Counted from the stretch's first letter, positions 47,986 through 58,516 are shown. The stretch is 64,000 bases of DNA from Paraglaciecola chathamensis S18K6 (GCA_000314955.1 BAEM01000045.1:23543-87542), one strand, 5' to 3'. Notes: generated from the sequence alone by a model not told the origin. Translations and numbers: made by a program.

Positions 47986-49041
47986 CTACAAACTCTGCAT
48001 ATCAATCACAAAGCGGTAACGCACATCATTATTCTTCATGCGTTCGAACGCGTCATTAATGTCTTGAATATCGATTTTTTCAATGTCAGCAACCACATTA
48101 TGCTCACCGCAGAAGTCGAGCATTTCTTGGGTTTCTTTAATACCGCCGATGAGCGAGCCAGCCAGAGCCTTTCGCCCACCAATCATGTAGGCACCATTCA
48201 CCGCGTCCAGAGGCTCAATGGCACCAACGAAACACATGGTACTGTTGTATTTCAGCAGGGTAAGATAAGGGTTAACGTCATGCCCTACCGGTATCGTGTT
48301 CAGTAAGAAATCAAACTCTCCACGCCACTTTTTCATTTGCTCTTCGTCTTTGGTCACTAATACGTCATCTGCACCAAGCCTTTTTGCGTCTTCGGCTTTT
48401 TCTTCTGAGGTTGTTATCATCACCACATGTGCCCCCATGGCAGAAGCGAATTTAATCCCCATATGCCCAAGTCCGCCCAAACCAATCACGCCCACTGTCA
48501 TACCTTTTTTAACCCCGTACTGATGTAACGGTGAGTACGTCGTAATGCCCGCACATAATAGTGGGGCAGCAGCGGCTTTATCTAAGTTTTTCGGTACGTT
48601 AAGTACGAATTTTTCATCGACCACAATGCGCTTTGAATAACCGCCCTGCGTGATACTTTCTTCGTTTTCGGCCGTATCTTTTACTTTGCTGTTATACGTC
48701 ATGGTCGCACCGTTTAAACAGTGCTGTTCAAGGTGTTCTTCACATGCGGCGCAGGTTTGACATGAATCCACCATGCAGCCCACACCAACGGTGTCACCAA
48801 CGTTAACGTTCTTAACATCGCTGCCCACTGCACTCACTTCACCTATGATTTCATGGCCAGGCACTAATGGATAATTTGAATTACCCCAGTCGTTTTTAAC
48901 CGCATGCAAATCACTGTGACACACACCACAGAACTGAATATCGATTTGCACATCCTGGGCACCAGGCGCTCGGCGTTTGATGTCGTGAGGTGACATGTGA
49001 CCATCTTCTGATTTTGCTGCGTAGGCTGAAATAGTTGTCAT
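47986..49041 (-). CDS. Zinc-dependent NAD(P) alcohol dehydrogenase (YahK/cinnamyl alcohol type)
   Basis: A 351-residue medium-chain dehydrogenase. Catalytic zinc ligands lie in FCGVCHSDLHAVKNDWG and GHEIIGEVSAVG, structural zinc in DSCQTCAACEEHLEQHC, and the cofactor fold in GLGGLGHMGIKFASAMGA. The pattern matches YahK/CAD enzymes that reduce a broad range of aldehydes with NADPH. It could deal with acetaldehyde from EutBC, but a terminator separates them, so shared control is not shown. Confidence 0.93.
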   Translation of the reverse strand: MTTISAYAAKSEDGHMSPHDIKRRAPGAQDVQIDIQFCGVCHSDLHAVKNDWGNSNYPLVPGHEIIGEVSAVGSDVKNVNVGDTVGVGCMVDSCQTCAACEEHLEQHCLNGATMTYNSKVKDTAENEESITQGGYSKRIVVDEKFVLNVPKNLDKAAAAPLLCAGITTYSPLHQYGVKKGMTVGVIGLGGLGHMGIKFASAMGAHVVMITTSEEKAEDAKRLGADDVLVTKDEEQMKKWRGEFDFLLNTIPVGHDVNPYLTLLKYNSTMCFVGAIEPLDAVNGAYMIGGRKALAGSLIGGIKETQEMLDFCGEHNVVADIEKIDIQDINDAFERMKNNDVRYRFVIDMQSL

Positions 49042-49256
49042 GATTTTGTTCCTTATTAGGCTTAGCTCTTTACAAGGCCTAGCTGTTAATTTGGCGTAGC
49101 GTTTTTTGACCTAGCTTGCATTAGCAAACTTTTAGTCAATTACCCGCACTACACTTTTGAAAATATAAAACTTATAAAAATATAAAACCGGTGAAAATAT
49201 AAAGGTGCTGTGTTTAATGGTTAAACGAGCACCTTCAGTAAGAAAAAGATAAGACG

Positions 49257-50438
49257 TTACAAAGCGGGTTTGAGATAAGTAAGTGACTGATAATCAACGT
49301 ACCCTTCGCTGCCGCCGCCATAGAATGTCTCTTCGTTTGGTTTGTTGTAAGGGCCTTCTTGGGCAAGACGAGCGGGTAAATCGGGGTTGGCTAAAAACAT
49401 ACGACCAAACGCCACCGCATCGGCGTCATTGTTTTCAATCCATTCGTTTGCTTCTTTGGGGCTAAATTCGCCATTGGCGATAAACACGCCGCTAAAGGCA
49501 GCACGCATGTCTTTAAGCAATTGATTACCTTCTTCAAGGCCAGAGCCATCTCCCGTGTGATCGTTTGGGCGTACCACATGTATATACGCAACGTCTTTCT
49601 CCGACACCGCTTTGGCCGCCGCCACGTATGTTTCGTGAGGGTTTTCATCATAGCTACCGCCTGGCCCACCCGTTGGTGACAAGCGTACACCTATATTCTT
49701 GCGTGGAATTTCTTGAGCAATAACATCGAGCACCTCTTGCAGTAAACGCAACCTATTTTCAACAGAGCCGCCGTATTGGTCGTCACGTTTATTGACTGAC
49801 GAGCGTATAAATTGGTCTAGCAAATAACCGTTCGCTGCGTGCAATTCAACACCATCAAACCCAGCTTCTTTTGCGCATTTTGCCGCATGGCGATAATCAC
49901 GTTTTACGTTATCAATGTCTTCTAATGTCATCGCTTGCGCTTTAGGGTGCGGCACCGTTGGTCCATCAGGTAGTAAATCACCGACAAAGGCTTCACCTTC
50001 AGGTTGAAAATCACTCGATGACAAAGGACAAGCGTCGTTAGGTTGAAATACCTGATGAGAAATCGCGCCTACATGCCAAAGCTGGCAGAAAATGCGCCCC
50101 CCTGCATTATGTACTGCATCCGTCACCACCCTCCAATTTGCTACCTGCTCATCATTGAAGATACCCGGAGTCCACGCGTACCCCTGACCTTGAGGACTAA
50201 TTTGAGTCGCTTCAGATACAATAAGCCCCGCTGTAGCACGCTGGGCATAGTAAAGCGCATGCAATGGCGTTTGTAAGTTATCACCTGCGGTTGAACGTGA
50301 GCGGGTCAATGGCGCCATAAATACACGATTAGAAAGGGGTAAATGCCCTAGCGCCAGTGGCTTTAGCAACGCCTGTTCTGAAGGCTGGGCTTTGTTTGAA
50401 TTATCTGCATGTTGGGAATGTGACTGGGAATTTGACAA
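49257..50438 (-). CDS. nemA: Old-yellow-enzyme family alkene reductase (NemA type)
   Basis: FMN-dependent reductase of activated double bonds and nitro compounds. The sequence shows PLALGHLPLSNRVFMAPLTRSRS, QLWHVGAISHQ, the active-site HAANGYLLDQFIRSSVNKRDDQYGGSVENR and IANGEFSPKEA for FMN phosphate binding. It has a 25-residue polar extension (SNSQSHSQHADNSNKAQ) before the family start. Translation starts at TTG 50438, supported by GAGGAG at the right distance. Length 393 (E. coli NemA 365). Confidence 0.93.
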   Translation of the reverse strand: MSNSQSHSQHADNSNKAQPSEQALLKPLALGHLPLSNRVFMAPLTRSRSTAGDNLQTPLHALYYAQRATAGLIVSEATQISPQGQGYAWTPGIFNDEQVANWRVVTDAVHNAGGRIFCQLWHVGAISHQVFQPNDACPLSSSDFQPEGEAFVGDLLPDGPTVPHPKAQAMTLEDIDNVKRDYRHAAKCAKEAGFDGVELHAANGYLLDQFIRSSVNKRDDQYGGSVENRLRLLQEVLDVIAQEIPRKNIGVRLSPTGGPGGSYDENPHETYVAAAKAVSEKDVAYIHVVRPNDHTGDGSGLEEGNQLLKDMRAAFSGVFIANGEFSPKEANEWIENNDADAVAFGRMFLANPDLPARLAQEGPYNKPNEETFYGGGSEGYVDYQSLTYLKPAL

Positions 50439-50807
50439 TGTTTCGCTCCTCTTGTCTGGTAACGTGTCTGCTCATAACCTTGATAAAGTGCGACGAAAAC
50501 CTATGAGGTAATCGACAACCTGTAACAAAAACAATTATCAAATCATAAGCAGTTCATCTGCCACGGAGTAAGCAAGCGCTATTCCAACGCTTGTGCTTTT
50601 AGTGAATTAAGCATTGAAGCCTCTAACCACAGGGCCTGCCCAGTGTTCGTAAATAAATTAATGATGCCTGATGAAAACCAATATTCTTATTAGGCAGTAA
50701 TTATTTCAGGATCTGTGTATTTCAGGGTGTGTACCCCTAGGAAATAAATTAGGCACGAAAGCATGCCGGCACTGAGTATCAGTACAGACAGCTTATGAGC
50801 TCATGTA
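50439..50807. other. Spacer between nemA and the diguanylate cyclase gene
   Basis: About 370 bases without a gene; it should hold the nemA promoter. No convincing terminator or operator was seen. Confidence 0.45.
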
Positions 50808-51902
50808 CTAAGCAGGGGCAAGCTCGCAGCTTATTGCGCTGACGTAACGCGCTCTGCCGCGTTTTTTCGCTTCATACAAGGCACTGTCAGCCATTTCAAA
50901 CAACCGCTCTTTCTCAGTGCTCTTATTAACTTCAGTGTTAATTAAACCAATGGAGCAGCTTACAATACGCTGCCCTTTACCTTTACCGTGGGCAACATTA
51001 TTTTGCTGCCATGCTGCTAACACGCGTGCGGCCTGAGCCTCGGACTCTGCAGTGGTATTGCCAAGAGAGACCACCACGAACTCTTCGCCACCGAAGCGCG
51101 CAACCATATCCGTTTCTCGATTAAAAATTTGGCGCAGGATCTGTGCCTGCAATTGAATAACGTCATCTCCGCGCAAATGCCCGTATCCGTCATTGAAATC
51201 CTTGAAGTTGTCTAGATCGACGATAAAAACACTTATTCTGGTATTCGTTCGTGCAGCAATCGACAGCATCCGCTGGAAATTTTGCTCCATTGCGCCTCGA
51301 TTATATAACTCGGTAAGTGGGTCAATTTGATTTAAATATAACAACTTCTTATTTACTTGCTGAAAACGCTTAAAGCCACTCTCTATCTGCTTTACCCCCA
51401 CTAAACTAACGGCAAAGCCACACAGCAAGAAGCCAAATTTTATCGAACCTAGCTCACCATACATCGGATAGTGAATGATTATCCAAGCAAATCCCACAAG
51501 GCTGAGCACGGCGTACATAAGTGAATATATAAAGTTAATGCGAAGAATGAACATGCCGAAAAGCCCGTACAATAGCGTGCCTTCCCAGGCGAACACTAAT
51601 CCAGCTTGGGTCCAGCACTGAACGAGCAACCAGAAATTCGCATAGGTTATGCCAAGCACGCCAAGCCATAAAACATGCTTGTGAAGCGCATTGTAATTTG
51701 ACAAAAAAGTCAGCAGATAAAGGGTTAACAAGAATGGAAACTGCATCCCCAGCCGGGAGATGTAATACGCTTGGTGAAGCACCTCGGGCAGCAATAATAA
51801 ATCGATACCGATAAAACTCAGTATCAATAAGCCTCCCATACTTAAGGTTATCCTAAGTTTTTTAAGGTTAACTGACGTTTTACTTGGTACATCCATGTAC
51901 AT
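50808..51902 (-). CDS. Membrane-bound diguanylate cyclase (GGDEF)
   Basis: Makes cyclic di-GMP from two GTP. The N-terminal part (residues 15-185) has about six membrane helices with no recognised sensor family. The GGDEF domain covers about 200-360: NQIDPLTELYNRGAMEQNF, FIVDLDNFKDFNDGYGHLRGDDV and the active site RFGGEEFVVVS. The inhibitory site RETD stands five residues before GGEEF, so product inhibition is intact. I start at ATG 51902, with GGAG upstream (364 residues); the frame extends to 51959. It may set the choice between motility and surface growth on algal polysaccharide, but that is only context. Confidence 0.93.
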   Translation of the reverse strand: MYMDVPSKTSVNLKKLRITLSMGGLLILSFIGIDLLLLPEVLHQAYYISRLGMQFPFLLTLYLLTFLSNYNALHKHVLWLGVLGITYANFWLLVQCWTQAGLVFAWEGTLLYGLFGMFILRINFIYSLMYAVLSLVGFAWIIIHYPMYGELGSIKFGFLLCGFAVSLVGVKQIESGFKRFQQVNKKLLYLNQIDPLTELYNRGAMEQNFQRMLSIAARTNTRISVFIVDLDNFKDFNDGYGHLRGDDVIQLQAQILRQIFNRETDMVARFGGEEFVVVSLGNTTAESEAQAARVLAAWQQNNVAHGKGKGQRIVSCSIGLINTEVNKSTEKERLFEMADSALYEAKKRGRARYVSAISCELAPA

Positions 51903-51988
51903 TTGAATCACTCCAATACTGCTCGCTAGCGTTGCATGACGCACGCTTTGTAGCGACAAAATTCCATTTAGTGCGTTTTTCTACCCCG

Positions 51989-53185
51989 CTATGATGTCTT
52001 ACTTTTGACCGAATGCCCAATTTTTTTCAGCCAATAGCCTAAACATAAAACGACCAACAGCATCAACCAAGACCCCAGCACTACTCCAGACCAATGCCCT
52101 TGTTGCCAGAACACATTAAGGTAAATGCCTCCTGTACTGGCGCCAATATAATAAAAGGTTAAATAAAGAGAGGACGCGCTAGCCTTGCCCCCCTGCGCGT
52201 TCAAGCTCACCCAACTGCTTGCTGTGGAGTGCGTTAAAAAGAAACCAAAGGCATTAATAAGTAACCCTAGAATAATGGCATACAAAGAAGGCAGTAACGT
52301 TATCCCTGAGCCAAATATAATGATCACCGTACCGGCCATCATACAAACCGGTTGAGAAAAGCGCTTACCTAACTTGCCTGAGATGGCGGATGCATATGTA
52401 CCCGATAAATAGGTTAGAAACAGCATCCCGATGAACTGAGCGGATAGCTGATAAGGCGCATCTTTTAGTACAAAGGTAATAAAGCTGTACTGATTCACAA
52501 AAATAAAGAAGCTCAAGCCACCAATCAAGTAACTCAACAACAAGCGTTTATTCGCCAAATGCGCGCCCATTTGCGCTAGCATGGGTTTCAAACGTAAGGG
52601 TTTAGGCGAAAAGTGCACAGACGGTGGCAATAACCAAAAAAAGGCCATGGTTAACAGCAAGCTTAGCAGAGCCATGAATTCAAAAGTGCCTGCTAGGCCA
52701 AAGTTTTCACCTAAAAAACCGCCCAATAATCGCCCGCCAATACCGCCAAGAGAATTACCGCTAATATAAATACCGACGGCTAACATCAGAGCATCAGCAT
52801 TAAACTCATCACTCATGTAAGCCACGGCGATGGCTGGTAATCCAGCAAGAAAAAAGCCCTGCACAGCACGTAAAATCAGCAAACTCTGATAATCAATGGC
52901 AAAGGCCAGCATAAGGGTAGTTGCCGTTATCCCGCACATAGTGAACAGCATAATTCCCTTGCGACCCATCGCGTCAGACAGTGGGCCGTAAAACAGTAAA
53001 GACACCCCAAGCGTAAACGTCGTGATGGTAAAGCTGGCGCTTGATTGCAGCGCAGACACGGCAAAATGCTCGGCTATCATGGGTAGCAAAGGCTGGGTCA
53101 CGTACAAATTGGCAAAAACCATGAACGAGCCTAAACACAAGGCTAACGTGGCACGCCAAAATGCGGAAGTATGAGGAGTAATCAT
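51989..53185 (-). CDS. MFS transporter (YnfM/arabinose-efflux-like)
   Basis: A 398-residue twelve-helix transporter of the major facilitator superfamily. The loop 2-3 motif is FYGPLSDAMGRKGIMLFTMC (residues 64-83), with the G-x-x-x-D-R-x-G-R-K theme changed to GPLSDAMGRK, and the N-terminus FMVFANLYVTQPLLPMIAEHF is typical of YnfM/NepI-like exporters. Substrate unknown. Its start lies 233 bases downstream of the prpF stop and behind the prp terminator, so it is an independent unit. Confidence 0.88.
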   Translation of the reverse strand: MITPHTSAFWRATLALCLGSFMVFANLYVTQPLLPMIAEHFAVSALQSSASFTITTFTLGVSLLFYGPLSDAMGRKGIMLFTMCGITATTLMLAFAIDYQSLLILRAVQGFFLAGLPAIAVAYMSDEFNADALMLAVGIYISGNSLGGIGGRLLGGFLGENFGLAGTFEFMALLSLLLTMAFFWLLPPSVHFSPKPLRLKPMLAQMGAHLANKRLLLSYLIGGLSFFIFVNQYSFITFVLKDAPYQLSAQFIGMLFLTYLSGTYASAISGKLGKRFSQPVCMMAGTVIIIFGSGITLLPSLYAIILGLLINAFGFFLTHSTASSWVSLNAQGGKASASSLYLTFYYIGASTGGIYLNVFWQQGHWSGVVLGSWLMLLVVLCLGYWLKKIGHSVKSKTS

Positions 53186-53290
53186 GCTTGGTCACACGCT
53201 CTAAAGAAAATGGCTAGATACAGCTTCAAGACTGATTCACTTTTGATGTTCTCTTGCTCCACTCTTGATTCAAAAGCTGCTTCAATAAAA

Positions 53291-53315
53291 TAAAAAAGCG
53301 GCCTTAGCAAAGGCC
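53291..53315 (-). terminator. Terminator of the prp operon
   Basis: On the minus strand GGCCTT-TGCT-AAGGCC is followed by GC and TTTTTTATTTT, a textbook rho-independent terminator, about 100 bases after the prpF stop codon. Confidence 0.9.
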
Positions 53316-53418
53316 AAAGTCGCTTACCAATAGCTTGAATTAATGGGGCACTAACGTAACGTCACCCAAAACGCGGCAAATACGTGAGCTACCAATCCCA
53401 GTACCCTTCAGTTACCCG

Positions 53419-54648
53419 CTAAAAGCTGTCTTGAGGGATACGCACCCAACCTTCCATCAATACTCGAGCACTGCGGCTCATTGATGCCTTTATCACAGAC
53501 CACTGACCGTCGATTTGCTCTGCTGCAGCTCCGACTTTTAACGTGCCAGATGGATGACCAAAACGCACTTCATTTCGCTCGCCGCCTCCGGCAGCCAAAT
53601 TCACCAAGGTGCCGGGTATAGCGGCGGCTGTACCAATGGCCACCGCAGCCGTGCCCATCATTGCGTGATGTAGTTTCCCCATCGACATAGCGCGCACTAG
53701 CACGTCAATATCGTTAAACGCGATAGCCTTTCCACTTGATGAAACATAAGGCGTTGGCGGCGCAACAAAAGCCACCTTAGGCGTATGTTGACGAGAGGCG
53801 GCTTGACTTATGTCACTGATTAACCCCATCTGCACAGCACCTTGGGCGCGAATAGTTTCAAATTTGGTCAATGCCGCAGGATCGCCATTAATGACATCTT
53901 GCAACTCTGTGCCGTTGTAGCCGATATCTGCCGCATTCACGAAAATAGTCGGTATACCTGCGTTGATTAAGGTCGCTTGCAAGTTTGACAGGCCAATGGC
54001 GGCAAGCTCTGGTGAGTCAAGGGTATCCACGATATTGCCCGTAGGAAACATACCACTTGGGCCTTGTGCGCTTGCATCACCGTCATCGGCAGGATGCATA
54101 AAATCGATCAGCACCTCAGCTGCAGGAAACGTCACTCCGTCTAACTCAAAATCTCCGGTTTCTTGCACTTCACCATCTGTGATCGGCACATGAGCAATAA
54201 TGGTTTTTCGAATATTTTGTTGCCAAATACGCACTTCAGCGATGCCGTTATACGGAATTCGACTGGCCTTGACCAAACCGTTAGTAATGGCAAATGAGCC
54301 TACAGCCGCGGTTAAATTACCGCAATTGCCGCTCCAGTCCACAAAGGCTTTATCAATGGCGACCTGACCAAACAAATAATTCACATCATGGTCGTCTTTA
54401 TCGCTTTTCGACAAAATCACTGTTTTGCTAGTGCTCGAGGTGGCCCCGCCCATGCCGTCGGTTTGTTTAGCGTAAGGATCTGGGCTGCCAATCACCCGCA
54501 ACAATAAATTGTCACGCGCTGGGCCTGGTTTTTGCGCCACTTCTGGTAAGTCACTCAGTGCGAAGAACACCCCTTTACTGGTGCCTCCGCGCATGTAGGT
54601 TGCCGGTATTCTTATTTGAGGCCGGTGCAGTTTATGTTGAGAGCTCAT
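53419..54648 (-). CDS. prpF: 2-methylaconitate cis-trans isomerase
   Basis: PrpF isomerises the 2-methylaconitate made by AcnD so that it can be hydrated to 2-methylisocitrate. The N-terminus IPATYMRGGTSKGVFFALSDLP and the conserved DGMGGATSSTSKTVI, GNCGNLTAAVGSFAI and MSMGKLHHAMMGTAAVAIGTAA are diagnostic. Length 409 (about 396 in Shewanella). It begins one base after the acnD stop, so the pair is translated together; AcnD and PrpF together replace PrpD. Confidence 0.95.
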   Translation of the reverse strand: MSSQHKLHRPQIRIPATYMRGGTSKGVFFALSDLPEVAQKPGPARDNLLLRVIGSPDPYAKQTDGMGGATSSTSKTVILSKSDKDDHDVNYLFGQVAIDKAFVDWSGNCGNLTAAVGSFAITNGLVKASRIPYNGIAEVRIWQQNIRKTIIAHVPITDGEVQETGDFELDGVTFPAAEVLIDFMHPADDGDASAQGPSGMFPTGNIVDTLDSPELAAIGLSNLQATLINAGIPTIFVNAADIGYNGTELQDVINGDPAALTKFETIRAQGAVQMGLISDISQAASRQHTPKVAFVAPPTPYVSSSGKAIAFNDIDVLVRAMSMGKLHHAMMGTAAVAIGTAAAIPGTLVNLAAGGGERNEVRFGHPSGTLKVGAAAEQIDGQWSVIKASMSRSARVLMEGWVRIPQDSF

Positions 54649-54649
54649 A

Positions 54650-57256
54650 TTAGCCTACCGTTGCTTCAAGAAAGTCTTGTGCGAAGCGCTGCAAAACACC
54701 GCCCGCTTCATAAATTGATGATTCTTCTTGGGTATCAATACGACACTTCACAGGCACACTCACCTGCTCGCCGTTTTTACGGGTTATGTTCAAGGTCATT
54801 TTCGCCCCTGGCTTGCGCTCACCAAGCACGTCATAGGTTTCGCTACCGTCAATGTGGTAAGTATGGCGATTGTCTCCTGGCATAAATTCCAGTGGCAAAA
54901 CGCCCATACCAATCAGGTTTGTGCGGTGTATACGCTCAAACCCTTCAGCCACAATCACCTCGACCCCAGCTAAGCGTACACCTTTTGCAGCCCAGTCACG
55001 TGACGAACCTTGGCCATAGTCTGCACCGGCCACAATAATCAATGGCTGCTTGCGCTGCATATAAGTTTCAATGGCTTCCCACATACGCATCTCAGTACCC
55101 TGTGGCTCTAGGCGTGTCAAAGAGCCTTGTTTAACCTTGCGTTGCCCGTCGGCGGTGACTTCTTGCACCATTTCATTAAACAGTTTCGGGTTAGCAAAGG
55201 TGGCTCGCTGCGCCGTTAAATGGTCGCCCCTATGAGTCGCGTAAGAGTTAAAGTCTTCTTCTGGTAAGCCCATTTTATGCAAATACGCGCCTGCAGCACT
55301 ATTGAGCTGAATGGCGTTTGACGGCGATAAATGATCCGTGGTGATGTTGTCACCTAATACCGCTAATGGGCGCATGCCTGACAAACTACGCTCGCCAGCC
55401 AATGCCCCTTCCCAATAGGGAGGGCGGCGAATATAGGTACTTTGCGCTCGCCAATCGTACTGAGGATTAATGTGCGCACCGTATTCAACTTTTAAATCGA
55501 ACATAGGCTCGTACACTTTACGGAACTGCTCTGGCTTAACGCTGGCTTTGACTACCGCGTCAATTTCTTCATCGGTTGGCCAAATGTCTTTTAACGTAAC
55601 CGGATTGCCGTCTTGGTCATGACCTAGAATGTCGCGCTCAATATCAAAACGAATAGTGCCGGCAATCGCGTACGCGACCACTAAAGGCGGCGAAGCTAAA
55701 AACGCTTGATTAGCGTGAGGGTGAATACGCCCATCAAAGTTACGGTTACCCGATAACACAGCTGTGGTGTATAAATCGCGATCGGTAATTTCTTGTTGAA
55801 TGGCTGGGTCAAGAGCTCCACTCATGCCATTACACGAGGTACAAGCAAACGCCACTACGCCAAAGCCAAGCTGTTCCAGTTCAGGCAATAGCTCTGCGTC
55901 TTCTAAGTAAAGCTGAACCGCTTTTGAACCAGGAGCCAATGAGCTTTTCACCCAAGGCTTACGTGTTAACCCTAGCTTGTTGGCATTGCGCGCAATTAAG
56001 CCCGCCGCCACCATGTTGCGCGGGTTACTGGTATTAGTACAACTGGTAATTGCAGCGATGATCACGGCGCCATCGGGCATTTTGCCTTCTTCGTTTTCAA
56101 TTACCCCACTGATACCGCGCTGAGCTAACTCGCTGGTTGGCACGCGGCTATGCGGGTTTGACGGCCCAGCAATGTTGCGTCCAATCGTCGATAAGTCAAA
56201 TTTAAGCACTCGCTCGTACTCAGCCATTTCTAGGCTGTCGGCCCACAGGCCGGTATGTTTGGCGTAGGTCTCGACCAATTTAACTTGTTCGTCGTCACGC
56301 CCTGTCAGCGTTAAGTAATCAATTGTTTGCTGATCGATATAGAACATGGCCGCTGTTGCGCCGTATTCTGGGGTCATATTCGAAATGGTTGCCCGATCCC
56401 CTAAGGTCAAATGCTTGGTGCCTTCCCCGTAAAACTCTAAATACGACGACACCACTTTTTCTTTTCGTAAAAATTCCGTTAAGGCCAACACCACGTCTGT
56501 GGCGGTGATCCCCGCTTGTGGGCGCCCAGTAAGTTCAACACCAATGATATCTGGCAGACGCATATAGGATGCACGCCCAAGCATGACGCTTTCTGCTTCT
56601 AAGCCGCCTACGCCAATAGAAATAACGCCCAAGGCGTCAACCATAGGTGTATGGCTGTCAGTGCCCACTAGCGTATCAGGAAAGGCAACACCGTTGAGTT
56701 TTTGCACCACTGGTGACATGCGTTCTAAGTTGATTTGGTGCAATATCCCGTTACCCGATGGAATAACATCAACGTTTTTAAACGAGGTTTTAGTCCACTG
56801 AATAAAGTGAAAACGGTCTTCGTTACGTCTGTCTTCAATGGCGCGGTTTTTCTCAAATGCATCTTTATCATAGCCGCCATGTTCGACTGCTAACGAGTGA
56901 TCCACAACTAGCTGCGTTGGCACCACAGGATTCACTTTAGACGGGTCGCCGCCCTTTTCAGCGATGGCATCACGCAGGCCAGCCAAATCGACCAATGCCG
57001 TTTGGCCGAGAATATCGTGGCACACCACCCGTGCTGGAAACCACGGAAAGTCCAAGTCACGTTTACGGTCAATCAGCTGTTTTAGTGAATCTGTTAAATG
57101 TTCTGGCTCACAGCGCCTAACCAAGTTTTCAGCCAATACTTTTGAGGTATAAGGTAATTTGGCGTAAGCGCCTGGGGTAATGGCATCAACAGCAGCTTGG
57201 GTATCGAAATAATCAAGCTTGGAGCCAGGAAGAGGTTTACGGTAATCAGTATTCAT
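54650..57256 (-). CDS. acnD: Fe-S-dependent 2-methylcitrate dehydratase AcnD
   Basis: Aconitase-like enzyme that dehydrates 2-methylcitrate. The iron-sulphur ligands are in AAITSCTNTSNPRNM and FACTSCNGMSGALDP, and the swivel domain has GADYGQGSSRDWAAKGVRL. I start at ATG 57256, with AAGGA six bases upstream and the family-typical MNTDYRKPLPGSKLDYFDT; the frame extends to 57349 without support. At 868 residues it has the usual AcnD length. Its placement between prpC and prpF separates it from housekeeping AcnA. Confidence 0.95.
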   Translation of the reverse strand: MNTDYRKPLPGSKLDYFDTQAAVDAITPGAYAKLPYTSKVLAENLVRRCEPEHLTDSLKQLIDRKRDLDFPWFPARVVCHDILGQTALVDLAGLRDAIAEKGGDPSKVNPVVPTQLVVDHSLAVEHGGYDKDAFEKNRAIEDRRNEDRFHFIQWTKTSFKNVDVIPSGNGILHQINLERMSPVVQKLNGVAFPDTLVGTDSHTPMVDALGVISIGVGGLEAESVMLGRASYMRLPDIIGVELTGRPQAGITATDVVLALTEFLRKEKVVSSYLEFYGEGTKHLTLGDRATISNMTPEYGATAAMFYIDQQTIDYLTLTGRDDEQVKLVETYAKHTGLWADSLEMAEYERVLKFDLSTIGRNIAGPSNPHSRVPTSELAQRGISGVIENEEGKMPDGAVIIAAITSCTNTSNPRNMVAAGLIARNANKLGLTRKPWVKSSLAPGSKAVQLYLEDAELLPELEQLGFGVVAFACTSCNGMSGALDPAIQQEITDRDLYTTAVLSGNRNFDGRIHPHANQAFLASPPLVVAYAIAGTIRFDIERDILGHDQDGNPVTLKDIWPTDEEIDAVVKASVKPEQFRKVYEPMFDLKVEYGAHINPQYDWRAQSTYIRRPPYWEGALAGERSLSGMRPLAVLGDNITTDHLSPSNAIQLNSAAGAYLHKMGLPEEDFNSYATHRGDHLTAQRATFANPKLFNEMVQEVTADGQRKVKQGSLTRLEPQGTEMRMWEAIETYMQRKQPLIIVAGADYGQGSSRDWAAKGVRLAGVEVIVAEGFERIHRTNLIGMGVLPLEFMPGDNRHTYHIDGSETYDVLGERKPGAKMTLNITRKNGEQVSVPVKCRIDTQEESSIYEAGGVLQRFAQDFLEATVG

Positions 57257-57391
57257 AGCGGTCCTTAAATACGAGAGTAACAACGCGCCAGTCATAACCT
57301 GTTTGATAGAGAGAAATGCAGATACTGGCGAAAATAGTAAGCCAACCAAACACAGACGAATGCCTTAGCGCTCGCCTGTGTTTGTTACAGC

Positions 57392-58516
57392 TTAGCGCTG
57401 ACTAATAGGTGACACTTTTCGTGGCTCAGGCCCAACATAATCCGCACTTGGGCGAATAATACGGTTGTTGCTGCGCTGTTCCATTACATGTGCAGCCCAG
57501 CCCGTTAAGCGTGAACATACGAAAATGGGGGTGAACAATTTAGTCGGTATCCCCATAAAGTGATAGGCAGATGCATGGAAGAAGTCAGCATTACAGAACA
57601 GTTTTTTGGTGTCCCACATAAATTCTTCACAGGCGACAGAAATATCATACAAGGACGTATCGCCATTTTCTTCGGCAAGTTTCTCTGACCACCGTTTGAT
57701 GATCACGTTACGCGGGTCAGACTCGCGATAAATAGCGTGGCCGAAGCCCATGATTTTTTCTTTGCGTTCAAGCATTCCTGCCATTTGCGTTTTGGCATCT
57801 TGCGGTGAACTGAATTTTTGAATCATGTCCATCGCTGCTTCGTTAGCACCACCGTGCAATGGGCCGCGCAGCGAACCGATTGCGCCGGTAATACAAGAGA
57901 ACATATCAGACAAGGTTGAAGCACATACGCGTGCAGTAAAGGTAGATGCGTTAAATTCGTGCTCTGCGTATAAAATTAGCGAAACGTCCATCACTTTGCG
58001 GTGCTGCTCTGACGGTGTTTTGCCGTGTAAGAGCGCTAAAAAGTGCCCGCCGAGTGAATCTTCATCTGTGGTGCAATCAATCTCAACACCCTCATGGCTA
58101 TAGCGATACCAGTAACACATGATTGCCGGAAAAGCCGCCAATAAGCGATTCGCCGCTTGATGCTGCTGAGAAAAATCTACTTCAGGTTCAATATTCCCTA
58201 GGAACGAACAGCCCGTGCGCATCACATCCATTGGGTGCGCGTCTTTAGGAATAAGCTTTAGTACGTTTTTTAACGCTTGCGGCAAGTCGCGCTGTTTATG
58301 CAGTGTCGCTTTGTACTCATCTAATTGGCCTTGATTGGGCAATTCACCGTTAAACAGCAAATACGCGACTTCTTCAAATGTGGCGTTATCGGCTAAATCT
58401 GATACATCATACCCTGCATAGGTTAACCCTGAGCCTGATTTGCCCACGGTACATAAAGCCGTCTCGCCTGCACTTTGGCCACGTAAACCTGCACCACTTA
58501 ATTTCTTATCTACCAT
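57392..58516 (-). CDS. prpC: 2-methylcitrate synthase
   Basis: Condenses propionyl-CoA and oxaloacetate. It starts KLSGAGLRGQSAGETALCTVG, as in PrpC proteins, and contains the citrate-synthase active-site regions SLRGPLHGGANEAAMDM (His), IMGFGHAIYRESDPR (His) and the C-terminal catalytic aspartate region FFHASAYHFMGIPTKLFTPIF. Short type, 374 residues, unlike the longer allosteric GltA. It lies between prpB (111-base gap) and acnD (135-base gap). Confidence 0.96.
   Translation of the reverse strand: MVDKKLSGAGLRGQSAGETALCTVGKSGSGLTYAGYDVSDLADNATFEEVAYLLFNGELPNQGQLDEYKATLHKQRDLPQALKNVLKLIPKDAHPMDVMRTGCSFLGNIEPEVDFSQQHQAANRLLAAFPAIMCYWYRYSHEGVEIDCTTDEDSLGGHFLALLHGKTPSEQHRKVMDVSLILYAEHEFNASTFTARVCASTLSDMFSCITGAIGSLRGPLHGGANEAAMDMIQKFSSPQDAKTQMAGMLERKEKIMGFGHAIYRESDPRNVIIKRWSEKLAEENGDTSLYDISVACEEFMWDTKKLFCNADFFHASAYHFMGIPTKLFTPIFVCSRLTGWAAHVMEQRSNNRIIRPSADYVGPEPRKVSPISQR

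Noticed and set aside
47986..49041. Alcohol dehydrogenase as part of the eut operon
   Set aside because: A perfect 13-base-stem terminator and more than 400 bases separate it from eutB.
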